Origin: an uncultured Kordia sp.
GTDB lineage: Bacteria; Bacteroidota; Bacteroidia; Flavobacteriales; Flavobacteriaceae
NCBI RefSeq assembly: GCF_947496985.1
Contig: NZ_CANMEZ010000004.1
Coordinates: 496,001 to 560,000 of the forward strand
DNA: 64,000 nucleotides
Reading direction: 5' to 3'
Within the stretch, counting starts at the first letter, position 1. Each line of letters begins with the position of its first letter. The notes under the pieces were generated by a model, which ran no database searches, was not told where the DNA came from, and saw only the letters and a list, made by a program, of their open reading frames with translations. Made by a program: the position numbers and the translations under genes. Of this stretch, positions 45,198 to 53,839 are shown piece by piece.

Positions 45198-47423
45198 ATG
45201 GCAAACAATCAACTTTTTGGAATTATTCTCTTTCTATTCCTAAGTTTAAACATTTCAGCACAATCAATTTCAGGTTTACTTACTGATCCGTATGATATTC
45301 CAATTCCAGAGGCACAAATCTACAATCAACAAAATCAAAAGCATACACACAGCGACGAATATGGAAAATTCTTATTAGACAATGTTTCCGTTGGAGATAC
45401 ACTTCGAATTTCGCATATAGGATACCAAACCAAATATATTATTCTCTCTTCCCTTACAAAAGAATTACAGTTTTTTTTGGAAAAGAAATCAATATCGTTA
45501 ACCGAAGTCATCATTACTCCTGAATTAAATGCTTTGCATATAATTAGCGATATAGATATTCAAACAAATCCTGTAAATTCTTCACAAGAAATATTACAAC
45601 AAGTACCTGGATTATTTATAGGACAACACGCTGGTGGCGGAAAAGCAGAACAAATATTTCTTCGTGGATTTGACATTGATCACGGAACAGATATTAGCAT
45701 TACAGCTGACGGAATTCCAGTAAATATGGTATCACACGCGCATGGACAAGGATATTCCGATTTGCACTTTCTGATTCCTGAAACGTTGAATAATATTGAC
45801 TTTGGAAAGGGTCCATATTATGCAAATCAAGGTAACTTTAATACGGCTGGTTATGTAGATTTTAAAACGAAAAAACGTTTACGAGAAAGTACGATAAAAC
45901 TGGAAGCAGGGCAATTTGATACGTATAGAATGGTAGGAATGTTCAATGTGTTGAATACGTTAAATCATTCTGCGTACGTTGCAACGGAATACTTGGTAAC
46001 TGATGGCACATTTGAAAGTCCGCAAAATTTTAGTCGCTTTAATATTTTCGGAAAATACACAGGCTCACTTTCTGAAACTGATAATATTGGTGTTTCACTT
46101 TCACACTTTGAAAGTACTTGGGACGCTTCAGGGCAAATTCCTATACGTGCTGTAAACATTGGGTTAATCAATCGTTTTGGTGCTATAGACGATACAGAAG
46201 GTGGAGTGACTAGCAGAACTAATTTCCTTTTAAATTATGATAAACGACTTTCAGCTAAATCATCAATTAAAAATAGTTTCTATTACAGCAAATATGATTT
46301 CAAACTCTATTCAAACTTTACCTTTTTCTTAGAAGATCCAATCAATGGCGATCAAATAAAACAACAAGAAAAGAGATCATTATTTGGATTAAAAAGTGAA
46401 TATACACGTTCATTTTCAACGAATACTCTAGAAGGTGAATGGACAACAGGAATCAGTTTGCGAAAAGATCAAAGTGATAATAATGAACTTTCGAAAACGC
46501 TAAATCGTCGTGAAACACTTTCAAACATTCAATTTGGTGATATTAATGAGACCAATTATGGAGCTTTTATAAATGCTAATCTTGAATTTGGAAAATGGAC
46601 GATCAATCCAGCAGTACGTTTAGATTATTTTGATTTTCAATACAACGATTTTCTACAAACAAACTACGAAACACAATCACAAAACGAAGCAATTTTAAGT
46701 CCAAAACTGAATTTTTTATACAATCATTCAGATAATTTACAAGCGTATCTAAAAACAGGAAAAGGATTTCACTCTAATGATACACGCGTTGTTATTGCTC
46801 AAAATGGAAAAGAAATCTTACCAGCTGCATACGGTTTTGATGTTGGTTTTATATGGAAACCATTTCCTGAGTTAGTTGTAAATACAGCCTATTGGCAATT
46901 ATACCTAGCACAAGAATTTGTATATGTTGGCGATGCCGGAATTGTAGAACCAAGTGGAAAAACACGCCGACAAGGAATCGATTTAAGCTTGCGTTATCAA
47001 CCGTTTCAATGGTTATTTTGGAATGTAGATACAAATTATACACATGCACGTGCAACTGAAGAGTCAAATGGTGCTGATTACATTCCATTAGCTCCAGACT
47101 TTACAGTAACTAGTAGTTTTAATTTAAAGTTTAAAAATGGTTTCTTTGGCGGAATTAACCTCAAACATATTAATGACAGACCAGCAAATGAAGATAATTC
47201 TATTGTTGCAGAAGGTTATTCTGTTTTTGATATGAACTTAGGTTACAACTGGGAAAAGTTAAGTTTTGGAATTCAAATTCAGAACATATTTGATACCGAA
47301 TGGAACGAAACGCAATTTGCAACAACATCACGTTTACAAAACGAAACACAACCAGTAGAAGAAATTCATTTTACGCCTGGGACACCTTTTTTTATGAAAG
47401 CTAGTGCTACCTATCGGTTTTAG
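45198..47423 (+). CDS. TonB-dependent outer-membrane receptor with CarboxypepD_reg-like N-domain
   Basis: The 741-residue protein has a signal peptide, a carboxypeptidase-regulatory-like beta-sandwich at ~22-100 (ISGLLTDPYDIPIPEAQIYN, ISHIGYQTKYIIL), and a plug at ~110-230 with the family's unusual HAGGGKAEQIFLRGFDIDHG and HAHGQGYSDLHFLIPE motifs. A 22-stranded-type barrel ends in an aromatic residue (ATYRF). The plug type recurs in many bacteria without an agreed substrate. It lies 116 nt after the hydrolase operon on the same strand, so the hydrolases may process the imported compound. No SusD partner follows. Confidence 0.88.
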   Translation: MANNQLFGIILFLFLSLNISAQSISGLLTDPYDIPIPEAQIYNQQNQKHTHSDEYGKFLLDNVSVGDTLRISHIGYQTKYIILSSLTKELQFFLEKKSISLTEVIITPELNALHIISDIDIQTNPVNSSQEILQQVPGLFIGQHAGGGKAEQIFLRGFDIDHGTDISITADGIPVNMVSHAHGQGYSDLHFLIPETLNNIDFGKGPYYANQGNFNTAGYVDFKTKKRLRESTIKLEAGQFDTYRMVGMFNVLNTLNHSAYVATEYLVTDGTFESPQNFSRFNIFGKYTGSLSETDNIGVSLSHFESTWDASGQIPIRAVNIGLINRFGAIDDTEGGVTSRTNFLLNYDKRLSAKSSIKNSFYYSKYDFKLYSNFTFFLEDPINGDQIKQQEKRSLFGLKSEYTRSFSTNTLEGEWTTGISLRKDQSDNNELSKTLNRRETLSNIQFGDINETNYGAFINANLEFGKWTINPAVRLDYFDFQYNDFLQTNYETQSQNEAILSPKLNFLYNHSDNLQAYLKTGKGFHSNDTRVVIAQNGKEILPAAYGFDVGFIWKPFPELVVNTAYWQLYLAQEFVYVGDAGIVEPSGKTRRQGIDLSLRYQPFQWLFWNVDTNYTHARATEESNGADYIPLAPDFTVTSSFNLKFKNGFFGGINLKHINDRPANEDNSIVAEGYSVFDMNLGYNWEKLSFGIQIQNIFDTEWNETQFATTSRLQNETQPVEEIHFTPGTPFFMKASATYRF

Positions 47424-47465
47424 GTAATAGGTTTTGGTGTACAATAATTTTCAAATCAATACAAA

Positions 47466-48734
47466 TTAAGAAAATCGTTCTACTTCAAAACCCTCTAATT
47501 TCATAGAAGTTGTCTTCTCTCCTATTAATTCACTAACCAACTTTCCTGTGGCTGGTCCTAAACTCCAACCCATCATGGCATGACCTGTGGCAACAGTTAA
47601 GTTCTTATAATTATTCGCTTTTCCAATATACGGTAAACCATCTGGAGAACACGGACGCAATCCGCAAGCGGCATTATCAATAAACTTTTTCGGAATTTCT
47701 AAACCATTATAAAAGGTTTCTGCAGCTTTTGCAATAGCATTTACACGTTTTGGATTAATTGTATGATTGATTCCTCCTATTTCCATGGTTCCAGCAAATC
47801 GTGTGAAACCTTGCATTGGTGTTACGGCTACTTTGGCTTCCGCCAGAATTGCAGGCATCGTAATTCCTGTATCTTGTTCTACATCTATTCGGTAGCCTTT
47901 TCCCGCTTGAAGCGGAATATTTATAGCAAGTTTTTTTCCTAAAATAGCACTCCAAGAACCTGCCGAAAGTACAAATTCGTCTGCTTTAAGAGTACGTTTT
48001 GAAGTTTCTACAGAAATAATTTTACCATCACAAAAATGTAAATCCGTAATTGCTTCATTTGTATAAAATTGAACGCCTTTTTCTTTTAAGAAAGCAATCA
48101 TTTGCGACATAAAATTGGTTGGTGTCATATGTGCATCTGAGTCAAAGTACACAGCTCCTTTAATGTTAAAATCAACATTTGGTTCAATTTTTTTGACTTC
48201 ATCTTTGGTCAAATTCTGAACATTCAAGCCTTCTTTAATTGCGCGTTTCCCCATTTCCCATTCTGCTTCTCCTTCTTTATCAGTTTGATAACACATCAGC
48301 AAGCCTTTTCGCTCCAAATGAAAATCAAAATCATCAGAATTACGCATTTCAATATACAATTCACGACTTAATAAGTTGATATCTTTTATAATCGGAATTG
48401 ATCTTTCTACATGTTTTGCTGTAGCAGATTTTTTAAATAACCAAGACCATTTTAAGAAATCGGCTTCTAATCGTGGTTTTACATAAAAAGGACTTGATGA
48501 ATTGAGCATCCATTTTAAACCTTTTGTAATCATGCCAGGTGCCGCTAATGGAATGATATGACTTGGTGTTATATATCCAGCATTAACAAAAGAAGCGCCA
48601 CTAGAAATATCACTTTTATCCACAATGGTAACTTGGTGTCCATCTTGCTGTAAATAATACGCACAACAGAGTCCAATAATTCCACCTCCAATAATAACTA
48701 CTTCTTTTTTCAACCTTTTTAGATTTATCGTCAT
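47466..48734 (-). CDS. FAD-dependent D-amino-acid oxidoreductase, probable D-hydroxyproline dehydrogenase
   Basis: The 422-residue protein belongs to the DadA/DAO superfamily. It has an N-terminal FAD-binding Rossmann motif (GGGIIGLCCAYYLQQDG, residues 16-32) and a C-terminal FAD-contacting segment (GLPYIGKANNYKNLTVATGH). In context it should oxidise cis-4-hydroxy-D-proline to pyrroline-4-hydroxy-2-carboxylate, step 2 of hydroxyproline catabolism. It is the last gene of the minus-strand cluster, 149 nt after the epimerase. Its ATG lies inside a dispersed repeat (48730-48803), so the leader has been replaced by repeat DNA. A TTG seven codons downstream (RLKKEVVIIGGG region) is an alternative start. 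Cytoplasmic side, possibly membrane-associated. Confidence 0.88.
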   Translation of the reverse strand: MTINLKRLKKEVVIIGGGIIGLCCAYYLQQDGHQVTIVDKSDISSGASFVNAGYITPSHIIPLAAPGMITKGLKWMLNSSSPFYVKPRLEADFLKWSWLFKKSATAKHVERSIPIIKDINLLSRELYIEMRNSDDFDFHLERKGLLMCYQTDKEGEAEWEMGKRAIKEGLNVQNLTKDEVKKIEPNVDFNIKGAVYFDSDAHMTPTNFMSQMIAFLKEKGVQFYTNEAITDLHFCDGKIISVETSKRTLKADEFVLSAGSWSAILGKKLAINIPLQAGKGYRIDVEQDTGITMPAILAEAKVAVTPMQGFTRFAGTMEIGGINHTINPKRVNAIAKAAETFYNGLEIPKKFIDNAACGLRPCSPDGLPYIGKANNYKNLTVATGHAMMGWSLGPATGKLVSELIGEKTTSMKLEGFEVERFS

Positions 48735-48803
48735 ACTGAACTTGATTCAGCATCTCATCATTATTTTTTATAATTTATATCTCGACTGCGCTCAATCTGA
48801 CAA
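48730..48803. repeat. Dispersed palindromic repeat, copy 3 (inner part)
   Basis: GTCATACTGAACTTGATTCA at 48730-48749 matches the core of copy 1 (GTCATTCTGAACTTGATTCA), and ATCTCGACTGCGCTCAATCTG at the right matches the core of copy 2. The two arms form an imperfect inverted repeat. The outer TATCT/AGATA ends of copies 1 and 2 are absent. It fills the gap between the epimerase and the FAD-dehydrogenase gene and contains the latter's start codon. Confidence 0.65.
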
Positions 48804-48883
48804 TTAAAAAAACTCAATTCTAACTACCATAATCTTAACTAACAGATTCTGAGCTAAATTCAGGATAATTTATTTTATAAAAA

Positions 48884-49891
48884 TTAAATTACCTGAAAAC
48901 CATGTGCATACGGATCATCTTCATCGTCAATAATAATTGTATTGTATCCGTATACTTTTGCCCAACCTTGAATACTTGGTACTATTGCTAATTTTCCATC
49001 TAAAGTTGTCTCTTTTTCAACTCGCCCAACAAATTTTGATCCGATATAACTTTCATGAATATACTCTTCGCCTTGCTTCAATTTTCCTTTGGCATGCAAT
49101 TGTGCTAATCGTGCAGAAGTTCCTGTTCCACAAGGACTTCTATCAATTGCTTTGTCCCCATAAAAAACAGCGTTTCTACCAGAAGAAGTTTCGTCTAACG
49201 GATTTCCTGTCCACAACATATGAGAAACATCACGAATGGTGTCATTTTCTGGATGAATAAACATATTTGAATACTTTTTATTAATTCGATCACGAACCAC
49301 TTGTGAATATTGAATGATTTTACTCGCTGTAAAATCGTGAATTCCAGAGAAGTTTTCTTGTGGATCAACAATTGCATAGTAATTTCCGCCATAAGCGACA
49401 TCAAAGGTAATTTCGCCCAACTCAGGACAATCAATCGTTAAATTTTCAGCAGCTAAGAAGCTTTTTACATTCGTTAATCGAACCCAATCTACTTTTTTAT
49501 CAGATTGCTTATATTCAATCTCTACCAAACCTGCAGGCGCTTCCATTTTGATTTTCCCTTTTGTCTTTGGAGTAATCAAGCCTTCTTCTATGGCAATGGT
49601 AATGGTACCAATAGTTCCGTGTCCGCACATAGGCAAACAACCCGAAGTTTCTATAAATAAAATACCAAAATCGTTATCAGGATTACTTGGCGGAAATAAA
49701 ATACTTCCGCTCATCATATCATGTCCACGTGGTTCAAACATTAATCCTTTTCGAATCCAATCATATTCTTTTAAGAAATGCTGTCGTTTTTCGCTCATAT
49801 CTGAACCTTCTAAATTTGGTCCACCACCAGCTACAACTCTTACAGGATTTCCACACGTATGTGCATCAATACAGAAAAAAGTCTTTCTCAT
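48884..49891 (-). CDS. 4-hydroxyproline 2-epimerase (proline racemase family)
   Basis: The 335-residue protein interconverts trans-4-hydroxy-L-proline and cis-4-hydroxy-D-proline without cofactor. Both catalytic cysteines are present: C89 in MCGHGTIG and C254 in DRSPCGTGTSA. This excludes trans-3-hydroxyproline dehydratases, where the first Cys is Thr. The start (MRKTFFCIDAHTCGNPVRVV) is typical of the family. It follows the aldehyde dehydrogenase gene by 10 nt. The neighbours supply the dehydrogenase, deaminase and semialdehyde dehydrogenase, which favours the hydroxyproline epimerase assignment over proline racemase. Confidence 0.93.
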   Translation of the reverse strand: MRKTFFCIDAHTCGNPVRVVAGGGPNLEGSDMSEKRQHFLKEYDWIRKGLMFEPRGHDMMSGSILFPPSNPDNDFGILFIETSGCLPMCGHGTIGTITIAIEEGLITPKTKGKIKMEAPAGLVEIEYKQSDKKVDWVRLTNVKSFLAAENLTIDCPELGEITFDVAYGGNYYAIVDPQENFSGIHDFTASKIIQYSQVVRDRINKKYSNMFIHPENDTIRDVSHMLWTGNPLDETSSGRNAVFYGDKAIDRSPCGTGTSARLAQLHAKGKLKQGEEYIHESYIGSKFVGRVEKETTLDGKLAIVPSIQGWAKVYGYNTIIIDDEDDPYAHGFQVI

Positions 49892-49901
49892 AGCAACTTT
49901 A

Positions 49902-51485
49902 TTACAATGCTTCTTTTGTTTCTTGATCGTTTACTAGGCGTAAAATACCTAATGGATTATGATTCTTCAATTCATTTGGTAATAATTCATTTGGCCAATC
50001 TTGGTAACTAAATGGACGTACCCAACGTTTGATGGCATCTCTACCAACAGCTGTAAATCTACTATCCGTAGATGCAGGATATGGTCCACCATGTAACATT
50101 GCAGGCGCAACTTCTACACCAGTAGGAACTCCATTAAAAATGATTCGTCCTACTCTATCTGACAATGCATTTATAATAGTATCATAGTCAGAAGCTTCAT
50201 TCTGTTCAGAAATTACTGTTCCAGTTAGTTGTCCTTCTAAATTAGCAATGATTTGTTCTAATTCAGCTTTGCTTTCACATTGAACAACTAATGAAAATGG
50301 TCCAAAAACTTCTTCATGTAACGTTCTATTTTCTAGGAATGTCATACCATCAACAGTTGCAACTGCTTGTTGTGCATAGTTTTCAGTAACCGCGTCATCA
50401 ATATTTGCTTTTGTTTGCACATTTTTTTGCGCTTGTGCTCTTGCTTTGTTGTTACTGTATGCATTGTGAATATTGGGGTGTAACATACATTGTGGTGCAA
50501 TTGTTACTATTTCAGAAGCTAAGGTTTCGATAAAACTCGTTAACCCATCACTTTTTAAGCCTAAAATCAATCCAGGATTCGTACAAAATTGCCCTGTTCC
50601 TAAAGTGATAGAACCTGCATAGGTCTTTGCTAATGAATGTGCTCTTTCTTCTAATGCTTTTGGTAAAATAATTACAGGGTTGATACTTCCCATCTCTGCA
50701 AATACTGGAATTGGCTCTGGACGTTTTGACGCTAAGTCTAATAATGCACGTCCACCTCGAATACTTCCTGTAAATCCAACTCCTTTTACTTTTGGGTGCT
50801 TTACTAATTCTTGTCCAACTTCAATTCCGCTACTATTTAAGTTTGAAAATACACCATTTGGCATGCCCGTTTTTTCTGCGGCTTTTATAATTGCTGATGC
50901 AACTAATTCACCTGTTCCTGTATGCATTGGATGTGATTTTACAATAACAGGACAACCTGAAGCTAATGCCGAAGCTGTATCGCCGCCTGCTGTAGAATAT
51001 GCTAATGGAAAGTTACTTGCTCCAAATACTACAATTGGTCCAATAGGAACTAACATTTTTCGTAAATCTACTCTTGGCATCGGTGTGCGATCTGGTTGTG
51101 CAGGATCAATACGTGCCTCAACCCAAGAACCTTCTTCAACTAATGTAGCAAATGTTCTTAATTGCCCAATAGTTCTTCCACGTTCACCTTTTGCTCTTCC
51201 TTCTGGCAAACCAGTTTCAGACATATATGTTTGCACTAGTTCATCATCTAAAGCTAGAATTTCGTCAGCAATTGTATTTAGAAACGCTGCTTTTTTCGTT
51301 CCAGAAACTGCTCGAAACTCTTTAAATGCTTCCGAAGCTAGGTGTGCTGCTTCTTGAATTTCTTCTGAAGTTGCCTCAGTATAAACAATTTCATTTTCTG
51401 TATTTGCTTTCGGATTAAACGTTTTATACGTTACACTTCCTTTAGCTGAAAGTGAATTTCCGATATAATTTTTCCCTGTAATCAT
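49902..51485 (-). CDS. 2,5-dioxovalerate (2-oxoglutarate semialdehyde) dehydrogenase
   Basis: This 527-residue NAD(P)-dependent aldehyde dehydrogenase converts alpha-ketoglutaric semialdehyde to 2-oxoglutarate, the last step of the pathway. Catalytic residues are visible: N158 in FGASNFP, E264 in FAEMGSINP and C301 in GTGQFCTNPG. The pattern AEMGSINPVIILP and the length match the alpha-ketoglutaric semialdehyde dehydrogenases found in hydroxyproline and sugar-acid clusters. It lies 240 nt downstream of the DapA-family gene and 10 nt upstream of the epimerase. Confidence 0.92.
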   Translation of the reverse strand: MITGKNYIGNSLSAKGSVTYKTFNPKANTENEIVYTEATSEEIQEAAHLASEAFKEFRAVSGTKKAAFLNTIADEILALDDELVQTYMSETGLPEGRAKGERGRTIGQLRTFATLVEEGSWVEARIDPAQPDRTPMPRVDLRKMLVPIGPIVVFGASNFPLAYSTAGGDTASALASGCPVIVKSHPMHTGTGELVASAIIKAAEKTGMPNGVFSNLNSSGIEVGQELVKHPKVKGVGFTGSIRGGRALLDLASKRPEPIPVFAEMGSINPVIILPKALEERAHSLAKTYAGSITLGTGQFCTNPGLILGLKSDGLTSFIETLASEIVTIAPQCMLHPNIHNAYSNNKARAQAQKNVQTKANIDDAVTENYAQQAVATVDGMTFLENRTLHEEVFGPFSLVVQCESKAELEQIIANLEGQLTGTVISEQNEASDYDTIINALSDRVGRIIFNGVPTGVEVAPAMLHGGPYPASTDSRFTAVGRDAIKRWVRPFSYQDWPNELLPNELKNHNPLGILRLVNDQETKEAL

Positions 51486-51725
51486 ACGTATTGTTTTTTA
51501 TTGTTCTACTCTTTGTTTTTCTAACAAAAATGAACTGAAAAGTGTGCTTTTTTGAAAAATAATAAAAGCGTGACTCAAATCCTAAACTTCTTCCAAGGCT
51601 TCAGAAATTTATAACAGATTTGACTCACTACTTTATTAAAAAAATGACCTTGGATTTAACAGTTACTTATTGACTTTTTTATGAAATTTACAATACTGTT
51701 AAAGATTTAGCACTCATTTTTATTT

Positions 51726-52649
51726 TTAGCTTAAATACTGCTTATAATTTGGTAAAATTGGACGTGTACTGACTCCTTTTCTTATGATTTCAAGTACATT
51801 TTCTCTTTCTGCTCCAATTAATGGTAAACGTGGTTCACGGACATTTTCTGTTCCAATTCCTGTAGCAACTTCAGCTAATTTTATATTTTGAACCAATTTT
51901 GTATTGATATCTAATTCTAGTAAAGGTAAAAACCATCTGTAAATTTCTATAGCTTCTTTAGTTTTTCCTGCTTTCACTAAAGCGTAAATTGCTACGGTTT
52001 CTGCTGGAAACGCACATACTAAACCTGCAACCCAACCGTCTGCGCCCATTAAGATGCTTTCTAGTGCTAAGGTATCTACACCACTTAATATGGCTAATCG
52101 ATCTCCAAAACGGTTTTTGATACGTGTAATGTTTGATATATCACGTGTTGACTCTTTAACTGCTTGAATATTTGGACAATCATTTAATAACTCTTCAAAC
52201 ATATCCAATGTCACTTCAATACCATAATCTACAGGGTTATTATATACCATAATCGGTAAATCAGTACTATTAGCAACAGCTTTAAAATAAGTTACTGTTT
52301 CTCTGCTATCAGCTTTATATCGCATAGGTGGTAACATCATTAAACCACTAGCACCATCTTCTTTAGCATGCTGTACTGCTTGTTTTGCAGCTACAGTCGT
52401 TTGTTCAGCTACATTAATAATAACAGGAACTTTTCCGTCTACGATTTTTACAGCTTCACGAACTAAAGTTCTTTTTTCTTCGTTTGTAAGTGTACTTGCT
52501 TCTCCTAACGTTCCTCCAAGAATAATTCCATGAACACCAGCATTTACTTGTGCCTTTATATTGACAGCAAACATTTCTAAGTCTAGCTGGTCATTATTTG
52601 TAAATTTTGTTGTTACTGCTGGCATTACGCCTTTCCAATTGATAGTCAT
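51726..52649 (-). CDS. DapA/NAL-family lyase, probable 1-pyrroline-4-hydroxy-2-carboxylate deaminase
   Basis: The 307-residue TIM-barrel protein has Schiff-base lysine K165 (IQAVKESTRD), tyrosine Y136 (MVYNNP) and a GGTLGEAST loop in place of the GTTGE of true DapA. In this context it should deaminate and dehydrate pyrroline-4-hydroxy-2-carboxylate to alpha-ketoglutaric semialdehyde. It is the first gene of the minus-strand cluster, opposite the AraC regulator. A TACTTTTA box on the minus strand at 52670-52677, about 20 nt upstream, is a plausible promoter. A role in lysine biosynthesis is unlikely given the neighbours. Confidence 0.88.
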   Translation of the reverse strand: MTINWKGVMPAVTTKFTNNDQLDLEMFAVNIKAQVNAGVHGIILGGTLGEASTLTNEEKRTLVREAVKIVDGKVPVIINVAEQTTVAAKQAVQHAKEDGASGLMMLPPMRYKADSRETVTYFKAVANSTDLPIMVYNNPVDYGIEVTLDMFEELLNDCPNIQAVKESTRDISNITRIKNRFGDRLAILSGVDTLALESILMGADGWVAGLVCAFPAETVAIYALVKAGKTKEAIEIYRWFLPLLELDINTKLVQNIKLAEVATGIGTENVREPRLPLIGAERENVLEIIRKGVSTRPILPNYKQYLS

Positions 52650-52704
52650 TTTAATATTTTTTGATGTGGTAAAAGTACAGTAGCCATTTGTTTTAAAAAT
52701 TGTA

Positions 52705-52730
52705 GATATTATCCAATATTGATACTATTC
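52705..52730. promoter_or_regulatory. Candidate AraC-regulator direct repeats in the hydroxyproline intergenic region
   Basis: GATATTATCC at 52705-52714 and GATACTATTC at 52721-52730 match at 8 of 10 positions and are 16 bp apart. They lie between the divergent deaminase and regulator genes, upstream of the putative deaminase promoter. AraC-type proteins usually bind such direct repeats, but the sequence is AT-rich and chance is possible. Confidence 0.3.
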
Positions 52731-52848
52731 TATCTTAATAATCAGTTTTTATAATTTTTTAGATTAATTTTAGCACATTATTGACTTATTTTCTACTTTA
52801 AAGTCTTAAAATCTAAGTCACGATGTAAATTAGTTAGCTATTTTTATA

Positions 52849-53694
52849 ATGAAAGTATTACCATTTAAAATACCGAAAGCAGAAAGTGATATTTTGATTG
52901 TTCAGGAAGATCGTGGACGAACATTTTATGAAAAACTGCATCAGCATGAAGAAATTCAGCTTTCATATATCATTTCTGGAAAAGGAACATTTATTATTGG
53001 TGATACTATTCGTGATTTTCAACCAAATGATGTGTTGTTGTTTGGAAGTAATCTTCCACATGTATTAAAAAGTGATGTTTCAACGGAGCAAGATTCGTAT
53101 ATGATTTCTGTGTTTTTTACGCACGATAGTTTTGGAGAACATTTTTTTATGTTACCAAAGCTTCAACATTTGCAAAAACTAATGAAAGATGCAAGTTTTG
53201 GAATCAAGTTTAAAGAACATCAAGCTTTATTGAAACCCTTATTTGAAGCGATATTGAATCAAAATACAATCAAGCGGTTTGCTACTTTTTTTGAGATGCT
53301 TTCTATTTTGACTGAATCAAATTATGATACAGTTTCATCCTTCATCAACACAAAAAACTATACGGACGATGAAGGAAAACGTATGAGTGCTGTATTTGAG
53401 TTTGTGATGAATCATTTTGACCAAAAGATAGTTTTGGATGAGATTGCCACTATTGCCAACATGACTCCAAATGCTTTCTGCAAGTATTTTAAACAGCGAA
53501 CCAATAAAACATTTTTTCAGTTTTTGACAGCGATTCGAATTGAAAATGCTTGTAAATCGTTAACCAATCAACCACAGTTATCAATTGCGGAAATAGCCTA
53601 CGCTTGTGGTTTTTTTAATGTTTCAAACTTTAATAGAAAATTTAAAGAGATTAAAGGTATTACGCCAACGAAGTTTCGAAAGAAGGTGTTGTAA
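52849..53694 (+). CDS. AraC-family transcriptional regulator of the hydroxyproline cluster
   Basis: The 281-residue protein has an N-terminal cupin sensor at ~1-130 (HQHEEIQLSYIISGKGTFII) and a C-terminal double HTH at ~180-281 (LDEIATIANMTPNAFCKYF, IAEIAYACGFFNVSNFNRKF, followed by GITPTKFRK). It is transcribed away from the deaminase gene across a 199-bp intergenic region, the classic layout for an activator of the adjacent catabolic operon. The inducer is probably hydroxyproline or an intermediate. Confidence 0.88.
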   Translation: MKVLPFKIPKAESDILIVQEDRGRTFYEKLHQHEEIQLSYIISGKGTFIIGDTIRDFQPNDVLLFGSNLPHVLKSDVSTEQDSYMISVFFTHDSFGEHFFMLPKLQHLQKLMKDASFGIKFKEHQALLKPLFEAILNQNTIKRFATFFEMLSILTESNYDTVSSFINTKNYTDDEGKRMSAVFEFVMNHFDQKIVLDEIATIANMTPNAFCKYFKQRTNKTFFQFLTAIRIENACKSLTNQPQLSIAEIAYACGFFNVSNFNRKFKEIKGITPTKFRKKVL

Positions 53695-53839
53695 ATTATA
53701 AATGTAAAATGCTAAATTTTAAATGTAAAAGTATTTTACTCAATACTAAAATCTCAATACTCACTTCTATCTTCAACTGTAACAATTACTTGTAAATCAG
53801 TACTTATATTTTAGTAAGAAAATAAGTATATTTAACAAT

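Noticed and set aside
48884-49891. trans-3-hydroxyproline dehydratase or plain proline racemase
   Set aside because: Both catalytic cysteines (C89, C254) are present, which excludes the dehydratase, and all other enzymes of the 4-hydroxyproline pathway are adjacent.
51726-52649. DapA for lysine biosynthesis
   Set aside because: The GTLGE loop and the position inside the hydroxyproline cluster favour the deaminase role.
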